Positions 21,532-31,857 of a stretch of DNA of 64,000 bases are shown one piece after another. The notes under the pieces are model-generated. The model did not search any database and was not told the DNA's origin. It saw only the letters and a list, made by a program, of their open reading frames with translations. The first letter of the stretch is position 1. Each line of letters begins with the position of its first letter. Source of the DNA: Craterostigma plantagineum (taxonomy: Eukaryota; Streptophyta; Magnoliopsida; Lamiales; Linderniaceae); the NCBI GenBank assembly GCA_027422505.1, contig JAPQWV010000334.1, forward strand, positions 186,001 to 250,000, written 5' to 3'. The translations under genes and the position numbers were made by a program.

Positions 21532-22988
21532 GTAGCTGAAGCTCTCACCGATCCTGATTGGCTAATTGCAATGCAGGAAGAAATAAATCAGTTTGAACGT
21601 CAACAAGTTTGGGAACAAAAAGGATGAAGATGGTGTTGTTATCCGCAATAAAGCAAGACTTGTGGCTAAGGGATACAACCAACAAGAAGGCATAGACTAC
21701 GATGAAACCTTTGCTCCAGTTGCTAGGATCGAAGCCATACGAATTTTTCTTGCCTTTGCTGCAAGAACTTTAAAGTCTACCAAATGGACGTGAAGACTGC
21801 ATTTCTGAATGGGTTTCTCAAGGAAGAAGTGTACGTTGATCAACCTGAAGGGTTCTTGAGCGAAGATTTCCTCATCACGTATATCGACTTTACAAGGCCC
21901 TCTACGGACTAAAGCAGGCTCCCCGAGCTTGGTATGATGTCCTTTCAGACTTCCTTGTACAGTCTGGTTTCAAGAAAGGATCTTTAGATACAACTCTGTT
22001 CACAAAGCGGAGTGGCCCGGACATCATGATTGTACAGATTTATGTGGATGACATCATTTTTGGATCGACTGAACCGCAACTGTGTGAAGAGTTCGCAGAA
22101 TTGATGAAAGAAAAATTTGAAATGAGTATGATGGGCGAGCTGAATTTCTTTCTTGGTCTTGAAGTAAAACAACTACCCGACGGAATCTTCATCAATCAGT
22201 CAAAATACATCCATGACATCCTCGAGAAATATGGAATGAAGGATGCTAAGACTGCTGCTACACCTATGTCACCCTCTGGCCGACCCGACGCGGACCCATC
22301 TGGCGCTCCCGTTGACCAAACCATCTATCGAGGAATAATAGGCTCTCTCTTGTACCTCACTGCTAGTCGTCCAGATATCGTTCTCTCAACAGGAATCTGC
22401 GCTCGTTTTCAGGCAACACCAAAGGAATCCCATCTCACTGCTGTCAAAAGGATTCTCCGCTACCTCAAAGGAACACCCAATCTGGGTTTGTGGTACCCCA
22501 CTCAATCGGACTTCAAACTGGTTGGATTCTCTGACTCAGATTATGCAGGATGCAAGATGGACCGAAAAAGCACCTCTGGAGCTGCACACTTCTTGGGCGG
22601 TAAACTCGTAAGTTGGTCGTCTCGAAAACAAAACTGTGTCTCAACTTCGTCGACGGAGGCAGAATATGTCGCCGCCGCCAGTTGCTGTTCACAGCTTTTG
22701 TGGATGAGAACCCAACTACGAGATTTTAATATTCATGTTGATAAAATTCCCATTTATTGTGACTCAAAAAGTGCTATTGCGATGACGAGTAATCCAGTAC
22801 ATCACTCTAGAACAAAACACATAGATATTCGTCACCACTTCATCAAAGAACATGTAGAACAAGGGACAATTGAATTGCACTACGTCACAACCGAAGATCA
22901 ACTGGCCGACATTTTCACAAAACTGTTGGATGTCAAACGATTCCAACACCTAGTGACTATGTTGGGCATGTTGAATATTCAGTTGTGA
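21532..22988 (+). pseudogene. pol: J reverse transcriptase and RNase H
   Basis: RT begins after the TGA with [21 protein letters not shown], but the expected segment of roughly 25 residues before [20 protein letters not shown] is missing (deletion near 21605). Frames shift near 21775 and again near 21885. The last frame, 22026-22988, is open for 320 residues and holds the catalytic QIYVDDIIFGS, MSMMGELNFFLGL, the RNase H blocks SDSDYAGCKMDRKSTSG and STEAEYVA, CDSKSAI, and the C-terminal HIDIRHHFIKEHV and LADIFTK. Catalytic residues are present, but the deletion in the RT fingers should inactivate the enzyme. Confidence 0.88.
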
Positions 22989-23089
22989 TCAATCGTCTCT
23001 ACATGAACTTTGATAAAGTGTACATATTTCCTTTCCACTTCACTCCATTATCTATGTGTCTTCTGAATTTTTATGTGTCATCTGAATTA

Positions 23090-23245
23090 TGTCCTTTTGA
23101 GGGGGAGTTTTCGATTAAGGGGGAGCGTCTGATTTTTCTATTATTTTTAAAGGAAAGTTTTCGATTAAGGGGAGCCTCTAATTTTTCCATTACTTAAAAA
23201 AGGGAGCTTTAGATTAAGGGGGAGTCTCTGATTATGCCTTTATAA
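23090..23245 (+). repeat. three 50-bp repeats with purine-tract-like cores after J pol
   Basis: GATTAAGGGGGAG or close variants occur at 23113, 23163 and 23212, each followed by a CTCT(G/A)ATT segment. The repeated core resembles the true polypurine tract at 28968-28979 (AAAGGGGGAGAT). Confidence 0.85.
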
Positions 23246-25272
23246 AAATAATAAATTTTTTTTGGGGGTTGAAATTTTAAAGTTTGGTCAAAATGAGTCA
23301 AAATTGGACTGATTAAAATATTTTGGGTTGAATTTTAAAATTTCTGGTCAAAAAGAGTCAAAATTGGACCAATTGATCTTCAATTGGACCCAATTTTGAC
23401 CAAGCCCGCGAAAGTCATATCTGGACCCAGCTTTGACCAAGCCCATGAATTTCGGCCCATTTACACTAATTTCGCATGAACAGTAACCATGACCCCTAAA
23501 AACCCAAAACCCTAACGTTTTTCACTATCCTAAAATCCCCGAGAAAAATTCAAAACTTTCGCAACCCCTCTCTCAAAATTTCGCAACTCCCTGCGTCGCG
23601 TCGTCGTCAAAATCTGCCTTCAAAATCCGTTTCTTGCTACCTCCATTGTCACAAATCAGCTTCTCGGTATGAATACACCTTAGATAAATCAATTTCCAGT
23701 CACTTTAAGCTGTTTGGCCCCATTTCGATTAAATCTGTTAGGTTAGAATAAGTTTTTCGCGACCTCTGAATCGAACTCATGATATGTTATTCATGTTTAA
23801 TATTCCCAAATCTGCGTTACCCATTCAATTACGAGTCGATTAAGCCCATATTATAGCTTTTTGGTTGAGATTTGAGTAGGTCTAAGGCTAAAATTATTTC
23901 GTCGTTTCGCATGCTTTCGCAATGTGTTCTTCACCGCGAAAAATTCTCAGAAGATTGCTTTAAAAATGTTAATTTTCGCTGCTACAGTGAGATCAATTCC
24001 GCGAAAATATTTCCGAGAAATTTCTTACGATTGAAAGTTTCGCTACTAGAGTGAGTGATATTCCGCGAAATTTTTATCCGAGAAATTTCCAAGCGCTAAA
24101 TTTTCGCTGCTACAGTGACTAAAGAAATGAGAAACTTTCATTCGAGAATTTACATAAGTTAAAATGTTTTTCGCTGCTACAGTATGTGAAGTCCCGCGAA
24201 AGTTTATCTGAGAAATTTTCTTTTATTCACGTCAAAACTTTCTCTGCTACAGTGAGTGTCACCCCGCGAAAATCTCATAACACATCTCTTCATCCACACA
24301 CTTTCGCATCTTCACTCTTTCGCAACCACAGAGACACACGAAAATTTTCTCAATGCATAAAGTTCTTTTTCCCTTCCGCGAAACTTTCATATAACTTGCG
24401 AAAATTTAGCTTACTTGCGAAAATTCACTCTGAATGCGAAAAAAACTTCAACTTGCGAAAATTTTAATTATATGCGAAAATCCGTGAATAGACTAAGTGC
24501 GAAATTTCCTTGATATATGCGAATATTAACTCTGACTGAAAAATTGCTTTAACGTGCGAAAATCTCCTTATGTGCGAAAATTCATATGCGAAAGCTCTTT
24601 CATACATGCGAAATTGCACGATTTCTCGACTTGTCCATGTATAATAACTTGCGAATTTTCTCATCACATGCGAAAATTTAGACAACTTGCACACTAGCGA
24701 AATTTTACTCACTGTGCGGAAAATCCTCATGACATGTCCATGTTCACTTGCGAAACTTCCCAATGCATGCGAAAATTGTCCTATATATGCGAAAATTGTC
24801 CTATATGCGAAATTTACCTAATATGCGAAAATTCTCTCTATTACTTAGCGAATTTTCGTTACATGCGAATCTTTACCCAATATGCGAAAATCTTCCACTA
24901 CTTGCAAAATGCGAAATACTACACTGAATGCGAAACTTTCTTTACTTATGACAATTCTACCTAGATACGAAAGTTTGACCACATGCGAAAATTGTCTTCA
25001 ATTTTAAATTTTTTAAGTCCCAAGAAATTCCTCAATGCATGCGAAAATTTTGATTTCTTGCGAAAATTTTCCATGCCCATGAAACTTTATATGCGAAAAA
25101 AAAAAAAACTTTCTCGACATGCTTATATGATATAAGTTACGAAAATTTCTCTTTACATGCGAAATTTTATACAAAAATGCGAAAGTTTTCTTGACATATC
25201 TACGTTTTTATACTTCGCGAATTAGACACTTAGTCCGCTCTAATCGTATAACAATTACTGTCGAGTACAGAT
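23246..25272 (+). repeat. 2-kb repetitive spacer between J pol and its post-pol ORF
   Basis: No coding signal. From 23270 to 23460 a GGTCAAAA-GAGTCAAAATTGGAC unit is duplicated. From 23970 to 24260 five units of about 60 bp share CGCTGCTACAGTGAG followed by CCGCGAAA and GAGAAATTTC. From 24380 to 25215 the words TGCGAAA and TTGCGAAA recur at 15-30-bp spacing, often within ATATGCGAAAATT. The array stops about 55 bp before the ATG at 25273. Confidence 0.85.
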
Positions 25273-28200
25273 ATGACTAACAAAGATCAAGCCACGCTTG
25301 AAGCACTTGAGGAGGCTGCAATCCAAAGGGACGTCGCTCGCATCGAAGTCCACACACGCACCTATGTACCACCACCTGACCAGATATTCCCCCTAAGTAA
25401 ATGGGCGGCTCTGATTCCCAACAACTACATGGTGGATCTGGAGAGCTTTCGGTGCGATGCCCCCGTCATCGTAGAAATCCTCAAAGGGCACCCACTTCGC
25501 CACGCCTCACACATGGCGAGCCAGAAGCACAAGTCTATCTTCAACAATTCTGGCATACACTCCAGATAGATGGACCACTCCGTCTTGCCAAAACCTTGTC
25601 AGCCAGAATTGATCAAGACACGGTGGTGCTCACCCGCAAGATACTACAAGAAGTACTTCAACTCCCCGTCTACTCACCCTACGACCACTACCAACACACG
25701 AGCAACTAGTTGACGACATTGACAGACTGGGCTACCAATCAGACAATAAGAAAAAGAAGGGCCCACTTGTCCTCAGTGAAGTCACCACCCGCAATCTCCC
25801 ACAACCATGGCGAACGCTGTACCTGCTCGTCAACAAGTGCATGTCAGGAAAGCATGCTGGTCAGGACCGCGTCAATTTTCAAATTCTCACCACCTGACCG
25901 GCATCGCCCACAACCGAAAGTACAACTACGCCGATATAATTTGGATGGATCTCGTCTCCATGATCCAACGTCGCGACCGGAAAGTCGCCAAGGGAGTCAC
26001 AAACCGATTTGTACCCTACATGCGATGGCTCCCTGCTCTCATCAAGCACTTCCGCCTGCACTCAACCGACATTCGAATCCGGCCGGCAGCGGAACACTTC
26101 ATCATCCCAACTGTCGAGAAGTTCGCCAAGAAAAACACTCCGGCGAAGGATCGACACGCCATGATCATTCCGGACGAAGTGCTCGCCTACGCAGATCAGA
26201 CAAATCCGCACGTCCGCGAATATCGAGCCACAACCGCTGCGTTCCGCGAGAGCCCCCGACCTTTCACCAATGTCCCTATGGCGCAGATCAACCCCACTGC
26301 TCCTATCCCCGGGACTAGCCACACCCCCCCCCACCACCTCCAAAAAGTCTTCAGGTCGCGCCGCATCCTCCTCCACCCGCGTTCCGAAAAAACGGTCGCG
26401 TGAGGATGACGTAAGCCGCCCCACGGAGTGTCGATCGAAACAAAAACACGATCGACCTCCTCCGCCACAAATAAGCCGAGCCGAACCAATAGGTACAGGA
26501 GGTGATGTGTTCACCTCCCGAGTAGAAGACGTGGCATCTGGCTCAACCACGCAAACAACCCCACCAATCCACTTATCTTCATCTCTACAGGAAGGTATTT
26601 CATTCCACGAGGAGCCACGTATACCATCGACATCCCACTTGGAGATGATCGATGTTGAAACAAGCAGTCCCTCGCCTCAGACTGCATCCTCTTCATGCAC
26701 ATCGAGTCTAGTGCCCTCACTCCCCATACTTTCACACGTTTCTAGGACACATACACCTACTACCGCACCACAGAGTCTTCGTGACTCTGTCAGAACGCTC
26801 GGTGATGTCTCTGTGACTGAGAGCGGAAGACCTAGCACGGCCAACATCACAACAACCGTGAGCCTAGGCCATCATTCGAGTGAGTCTGTCTCATCGATGA
26901 TGCCAACGGGAAGTCTGAGTGACCCCGTCTTTTCCAGACCTGTGCAAACGGGCGGCCAATCGGCTTTATTCACCGATTCGGTGTCAGTTGGATTTCTTCG
27001 TGATTCCAACTTGTTAGAATTACCCCATTTTGTCACCGAGACCACGCTAGAGACACGCCTTCAAGAGTTTGCAAAGACTCTTGAGGCGTCGATTCTCGAT
27101 CAAGTCTACGCGCGTCTCGATGCGTCCACCGTCGACAAAGGCAAATGTGTGGCCCCGGAGACGCCACCACCCATGCAACACACGGACGCAGATGCTCTTC
27201 TCTCCTCCATCTCTGCCAAGGAGCTCTTCTACATCCTCCGAGCCCGATTCGAATCGATGACGGAACTTGACGAGGAAGAACGGGAGATGAAGCGCATCTT
27301 GACTCAACCGATGTCCTGCCGTGCTCAAGGCGAATCTAGCAGGACCAGGCGCGACGATCAAGATGATGATCAAGATCGCCGCGAGGGGGAGAATAGGCAG
27401 CTGAGCTCACAAGGATTGATACAATCGACGCCGCCCTCCTCCTCTGGACCTGAAACGACGCCCGCACCAGAAACCTCACAACCCACTAGCCAAAAATCCC
27501 ACCATGTTCACCCTGAGTCACTAGCCAAATCACCCTCACCACCACCCACTACCGTTTCCGAAACTCTAATCGTCACATCGACGTTAGAGACCACCACCAC
27601 ATCTACACCACCCGTCACCCAAATCATCCTTGCCAAAACCATCACCTCAACCGAACCACCAGAATCTCCACCAATTCCATCCCCACAATCCACTAACTCC
27701 TCCGACGCTACACCCTCGCCACCACACAGCCATACCCCTCTCAACATCGATCCCAACCTGGCTTCCGAGGATGTCTACTGCGCTCAGAACGAGATCGAAG
27801 CCTACATCTTCAACGATGAATGGCTATACACGCCCGCCGATGCAGTAGCAGCTAGGAAGTTGGTGGAAAATGCTCGACGTCTGCTCATGGAGGCCTCGCT
27901 TACGCTAATCAACACCGCAGACGACGAGAACGGAGAGGAATACGACGCTTAACCGGCCGAGCTCGAAAACATCCTGCAATTCCAAGCGCAGCAAACTGAG
28001 GCCCCTGCTGCTCAGACGGATGTACCCACGGTGGATATACCGGAAGCACCGTGGGAAAACAAAAAGATAACCGCGCCGTTTCAAGAAGAGATCAGGAAGA
28101 GGATCTGGCGGCGCAAGGAGCAGATCATCACAACCTTCGACGAGTATGAGCTGATGAACATCCAAAATTGGAGCGAGCAAAAGAAGAAGCTCTACCGATG

Positions 28201-28921
28201 GAGCCTTCTTTGCAACAAGTGCACAAAGAGGACGCTATCCGATGAGGAAAACATCGCTCAAGAAATGAGTCGGGCCCCCATCTGCAAAGTCACTGACCTC
28301 CGCCAAGAGTCTAAAGGACCTGTCCACTACCCAGTCTTCACAGTAATGAGGCAGGATGAGAGCTACAGTGAAGTCAGTGAGGCGGACTTCAAGTTTCTAC
28401 GCCTGGGTGACCTATACAGTATGCTGGAATCCATGAAACAGTTCAGACTCGTCCTCAGAAGCTATGGACATCTCGTACGTGCTGAACCGGTCACCATGGG
28501 ATATGTGGCTCTCAAGCGCCACATGCTCCGACAGGTCAGATTCTTCGCCACCCACGATCTGCAGATGGCGGTGGAACACAACCTAAAGAAGGTGAATCTG
28601 ACTCGCCCATCTTTCAAGAACGCGGATGACTACCGAGAAGGCGATGTGATCGACGGAGATGATCCGGCGGTCGCCTACTCGAACTACAAGGGAAAGATGA
28701 GGCTGCTGCGCTGCTCCGAAGTGGCAAAGTTCTCGGATGGGACACTAACCATCATCCAAGACAAACTAATGAAGATATGCCGCATCCTTTCGGAAGAAGA
28801 TCCTCTCTGCCAATCCAAATTCGCGAAGCTCATTGACGCTATAGCCGATCGAATGGTACTTCGAAGGAACCTCCGCGCCTTCGAATTCAAGCTAGGGCTT
28901 CGCGATACACTCACACGCTAA
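25273..28921 (+). pseudogene. J post-pol ORF (plant copia extra protein), frameshifted
   Basis: A large ORF downstream of pol, same strand. The start ATG (25273) gives MTNKDQATLEALEEAA. The N-terminal domain (25273-26320) has VYLQQFWHTLQID and NRKYNYADIIWMDLVSMI blocks, and is spread over two frames with breaks near 25515 and 25710. A nine-C tract at 26324-26332 marks another shift. The middle (26330-27950) is Ser/Thr/Pro-rich and low in complexity. TAA at 27950-27952 interrupts an otherwise continuous frame. The C-terminal domain (28031-28921) includes ADFKFLRLGDLYSMLESM and KFSDGTLT, a block I recognise from extra ORFs of plant copia elements. Function unknown; I see no transmembrane segment to support an Env role. 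Confidence 0.75.
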
Positions 28922-28967
28922 TCCACCATACCAATGCCCAAGATCCAAGACTCCCAACAATTGACAC

Positions 28968-28979
28968 AAAGGGGGAGAT
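28968..28979 (+). other. polypurine tract of J
   Basis: AAAGGGGGAGAT immediately precedes the 3' LTR start TGTTAGG, the expected site of plus-strand priming. Confidence 0.9.
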
Positions 28980-29276
28980 TGTTAGGATATTTAGTAATTG
29001 TGTCAATAGTTTAAGTCTTGGGACTTTCATTGTAATTCTTCTCTTAACTTGGGCTTTGGACTAGAATGTTATTATTTAATTTTTTGGTGTTTGGGCCTTA
29101 ATATACCTAGGGTTAATGTGGTATATAAGGTGTTACCAACACCATTTGAAAGCTAATCAAAGATCAAAAGGCTAACCCTTGTTTTCACACACTACACATA
29201 CTACAAGGTGAGAAATCTCCCTTTTCATCCCATCTAAGCCTCTTTGATTCCTTGTTTGGTGCATTCGGGACCAACA
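28980..29276 (+). repeat. 3' LTR of J (297 bp)
   Basis: Same length and, by eye, same sequence as the 5' LTR. It is followed by AAGGC, the second copy of the target duplication. Confidence 0.95.
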
Positions 29277-29677
29277 AAGGCATGCAAAAATCGTATATGT
29301 GATTCTCGTCCAGGAATAATCAAGTATCAACGGGTATATCACTTTCCATATATAAACAGCATATTTTCCATATATAGCTCAACATGATATCCCATGCGTA
29401 ATTTCCACATATAGCACAAAACGCTGAATCCTATCTCATGGGCTAGCTATAACATGCGATCACCTAGCCTCAACAACTAATTACCAAATCATATGCGACT
29501 CAAATATTCAACACTTTAATAAATCTATAGCTCATAATCAATGCATGCATGAATATTTTCATATACTTAGACGTTATATTGATCATAGATCGAATTGCTT
29601 AATTTATAGATCTAACGTTATTACAATTACATTGTCCATCAAAACTCTCTAACACACATGGACCAAAAAGGTCAACA
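29277..29677 (-). repeat. 3' LTR of G, segment 3
   Basis: Continues the G LTR after J, matching 38620-39016. It ends GGTCAACA at 29677. The three segments add up to about 1711 bp, against 1728 bp for the 5' LTR. Confidence 0.9.
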
Positions 29678-30580
29678 TTCTCCCCGTTTTTGATGATGAC
29701 ATGTAATTGATGCAGCACATAAGCATGTAAGCATATTTGATTTCACAAGTCCTAGCGCATATGTCTAAGTGTTCAACAATTTGCAAAACAGAGCATATGA
29801 TATTTCCTAATCACATATGATACGTACTTGCTCCCCCTGCCTAAGTGCATTTATCTATATGACATACAAAGATATATCGTGGATGATTTTGCTCCCCCTG
29901 TCTAAGTGCAGATATATCATGTCATTTTTACGTTATATCCTGAGTACAAAATTTCGAAATTTACCCGTGATTGAGCTCCCCCTGCCTAAGTGCGCATTTT
30001 CCAAGCATGATTCACGCAATCATATAATCATTTCAGCCAAGAAATCTCACACAAGTCAATTTCACGGTTAGAAATCAGCACATATATATCCGGAGATCAG
30101 AGTAAAATATCGAGAACGCATAGAAATATCAAGGATATATCATAAAAGCAAATATAGATAAGGGTTCAACGAACTTCCCTAAACACCAACTACCAAAATA
30201 CCTAGACCTTACTACTCCCCCTTCATCATCAAAAAGGCGGGAGGCACACTTAAGAACTAAAAACGATACTAACAGAGCGGAAAATCCTAAGAGCAACTAA
30301 GAACATGGATCATGCAGGGCAGCCTACTGGCTTGAAGATGTTTCAGAATCGGCGGGTTTAGGAAGGGATTTCTTGACCAGCTTGGAGAGCTTGGACAGTT
30401 TCAGCGGCAGCTCGGTATATTGCTCTTTGAGCTTGCGGAAGCGCTTCTGATTATCAGCCTTGATATCTGAGATATCGCGGCGCAACACTGAGATTCCTTC
30501 CTTCCCTACGCTGAGCTCATCCTCATAGTCATCGTCCTCGTCGCTTTTGACCTTCGCTTTTCCCTTCGCAGCAGACCGTT
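29678..30580 (-). other. 3' untranslated region of G with purine-tract-like repeats
   Basis: Read on the minus strand, the polypurine tract (CAAAAACGGGGAGAA at about 29678-29692) abuts the LTR. Three copies of GCTCCCCCTGCCTAAGTGC (plus-strand view; the second has CTGT for CTGC) lie near 29830, 29891 and 29975, and another CTCCCCC with CATCATCAAAAA near 30213. A short basic coding-like segment lies at 30320-30580, possibly the tail of the post-pol ORF. Otherwise it is AT-rich with no gene. Confidence 0.65.
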
Positions 30581-30581
30581 T

Positions 30582-31857
30582 CTAAGCACTGTCGACTGAC
30601 CTGTTCTCCTTTGCCTTGAACCAACCTTGGCTCTTGGAGTGATGAATTCCCTTGCACTTTAGGGTCACAATGTCCACTACATGGACAGCCTTATCTTCCC
30701 AAGCCGGCGGCAGAATAATACCCTCACACTCGAAAAGATGAGTGAGCAGCATTCCATAGGGCAGCGCCTTGTCCTTGCTCTCGATGGCCTGAATCATGTG
30801 CTTATGACGATATATCTTAAGTTAAATCTGCGGTTCTGGGATATCATGTAGACCGCGAAGGTGCTCATGAAGTTCATGGTCGTCGAGTGGCCGCCACTGC
30901 CTATTTTCGCTCTCCAGAGGGTCATGTTGAGCAGTTTGTGTAGGAAGAAAAAGTCGATAGGGAGCTGGTTCTGAGCTTCTCCGTCAGAAAATCGAGGTTT
31001 GATGCGGGTATTCCAGAGTGTACGAAGGACATCACTGAGGTCAAACTCATCAGCATGGCACCAGTCGCTCATGTCGTTATGACAGAGGACCTCATCAGCA
31101 ACCCCAAGCATGGCATTCATAGTCTTAGTGGTCCATTCTATTTTTTGGCCTAGAACATAAGAGTGAATGGTGATGTGCCCTTCGAACTCTTCATAATCGA
31201 AGTTGGCATAGAAGAGCTTGACAGCTTCAGGAAAGTAGGGCGTGTTGATACTGAGAATTTGCTCCCATCCGAAATCTTTCGACCATGTGATAACCGTTCC
31301 TTCAGGCAAGTTGTCGAAAGCAACTCCGCGACCCCGAGCGATATCTCTTTTGCTGAAGCTTTTGTTGTTGGTGCGGTTGCTCTCTTGCAGAAACAGCAGT
31401 TCGATTGGGATCTCGTTTGGCTTGGAATAGACGGGGTATCAGAAGGCTTTGGGGTCGGCTGTGAAGACGGCGAAGCCTTTTCAAGTGGAGAATGAGATTT
31501 CTGGGTTGTTTCAGGAGTTGGGGATTGCGGAGGCGTTTTCTGGGTTTCCTCATGAACAGGGACTTCTTGGCTAGAGGCAGACTTTTCAGGTTCCGGCGAT
31601 TTGACAGGGGTTTGAGTGGGAGTGAGACTGGACTTCTTGCCTTTCTTCTTCATCTTCTTGGGAACTTTAGAAGGGGATGCAACTTTCTCAACGGTCTTGG
31701 CTTTGGAACGGGTTTTTCGGGCAGAGGGTGATGAGGCTGAAGCTTGTTCCAGCGATTTGGGAGAAGATTCGAGCGGGGATTCATCCGAGGTGGGTTCCTT
31801 GCGTTTTCGACTAGAGGATTCCTTAGTGGCTGCTTTGGGTGTGGATGTTTTGGCCAT
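30582..31857 (-). pseudogene. G post-pol ORF (putative plant transposon protein domain)
   Basis: Downstream of pol on the same strand. It starts at 31857 with a Lys/Ser/Pro-rich 160-residue region (MAKTSTPKAATKESSSRKRK). After a frameshift near 31310 it continues in 31309-30794 with ITWSKDFGWEQILSINTPYF, VKLFYANFDYEEF, PIDFFFLHKLLNMTLW and a TTMNFMSTFAVYMI block, then KDKALPYGMLLTHLFECEGI in 30797-30582. This pattern matches the domain annotated in plants as putative plant transposon protein, found after pol in SIRE-like and other copia elements. Its role is unknown. The frameshifts mark it as broken. Confidence 0.75.

Larger units (their letters stand above)
14837..29276 (+). mobile_element. 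young 14.4-kb Ty1/copia element J
   Basis: Bounded by identical 297-bp LTRs (14837-15133 and 28980-29276) and by target duplications AAGGC (14832-14836 and 29277-29281) inside the G LTR. Order: LTR, primer site, long repetitive leader, gag, extended Gag linker, protease-integrase, RT-RNase H, purine-tract-like repeats, a second long repetitive spacer, a large post-pol ORF, purine tract, LTR. LTR identity implies recent insertion, but several stops, frameshifts and a deletion in pol mean J probably could not have driven its own transposition. Confidence 0.95.

Noticed and set aside
15600..25215. Possible CRISPR-like or satellite array (regular GCGAAA words)
   Set aside because: Spacing is irregular, there are no constant repeats with unique spacers, and the regions lie inside a plant copia element with LTRs and target duplications.
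25879..27756. Antisense ORFs of 60-162 residues opposite the J post-pol ORF
   Set aside because: They are shadows of a GC-richer coding region with low-complexity (Pro/Thr/Ser) content on the sense strand.
25273..28921. Envelope gene for the J post-pol ORF
   Set aside because: No signal peptide, transmembrane segment or fusion-like region could be seen; position alone is not enough.
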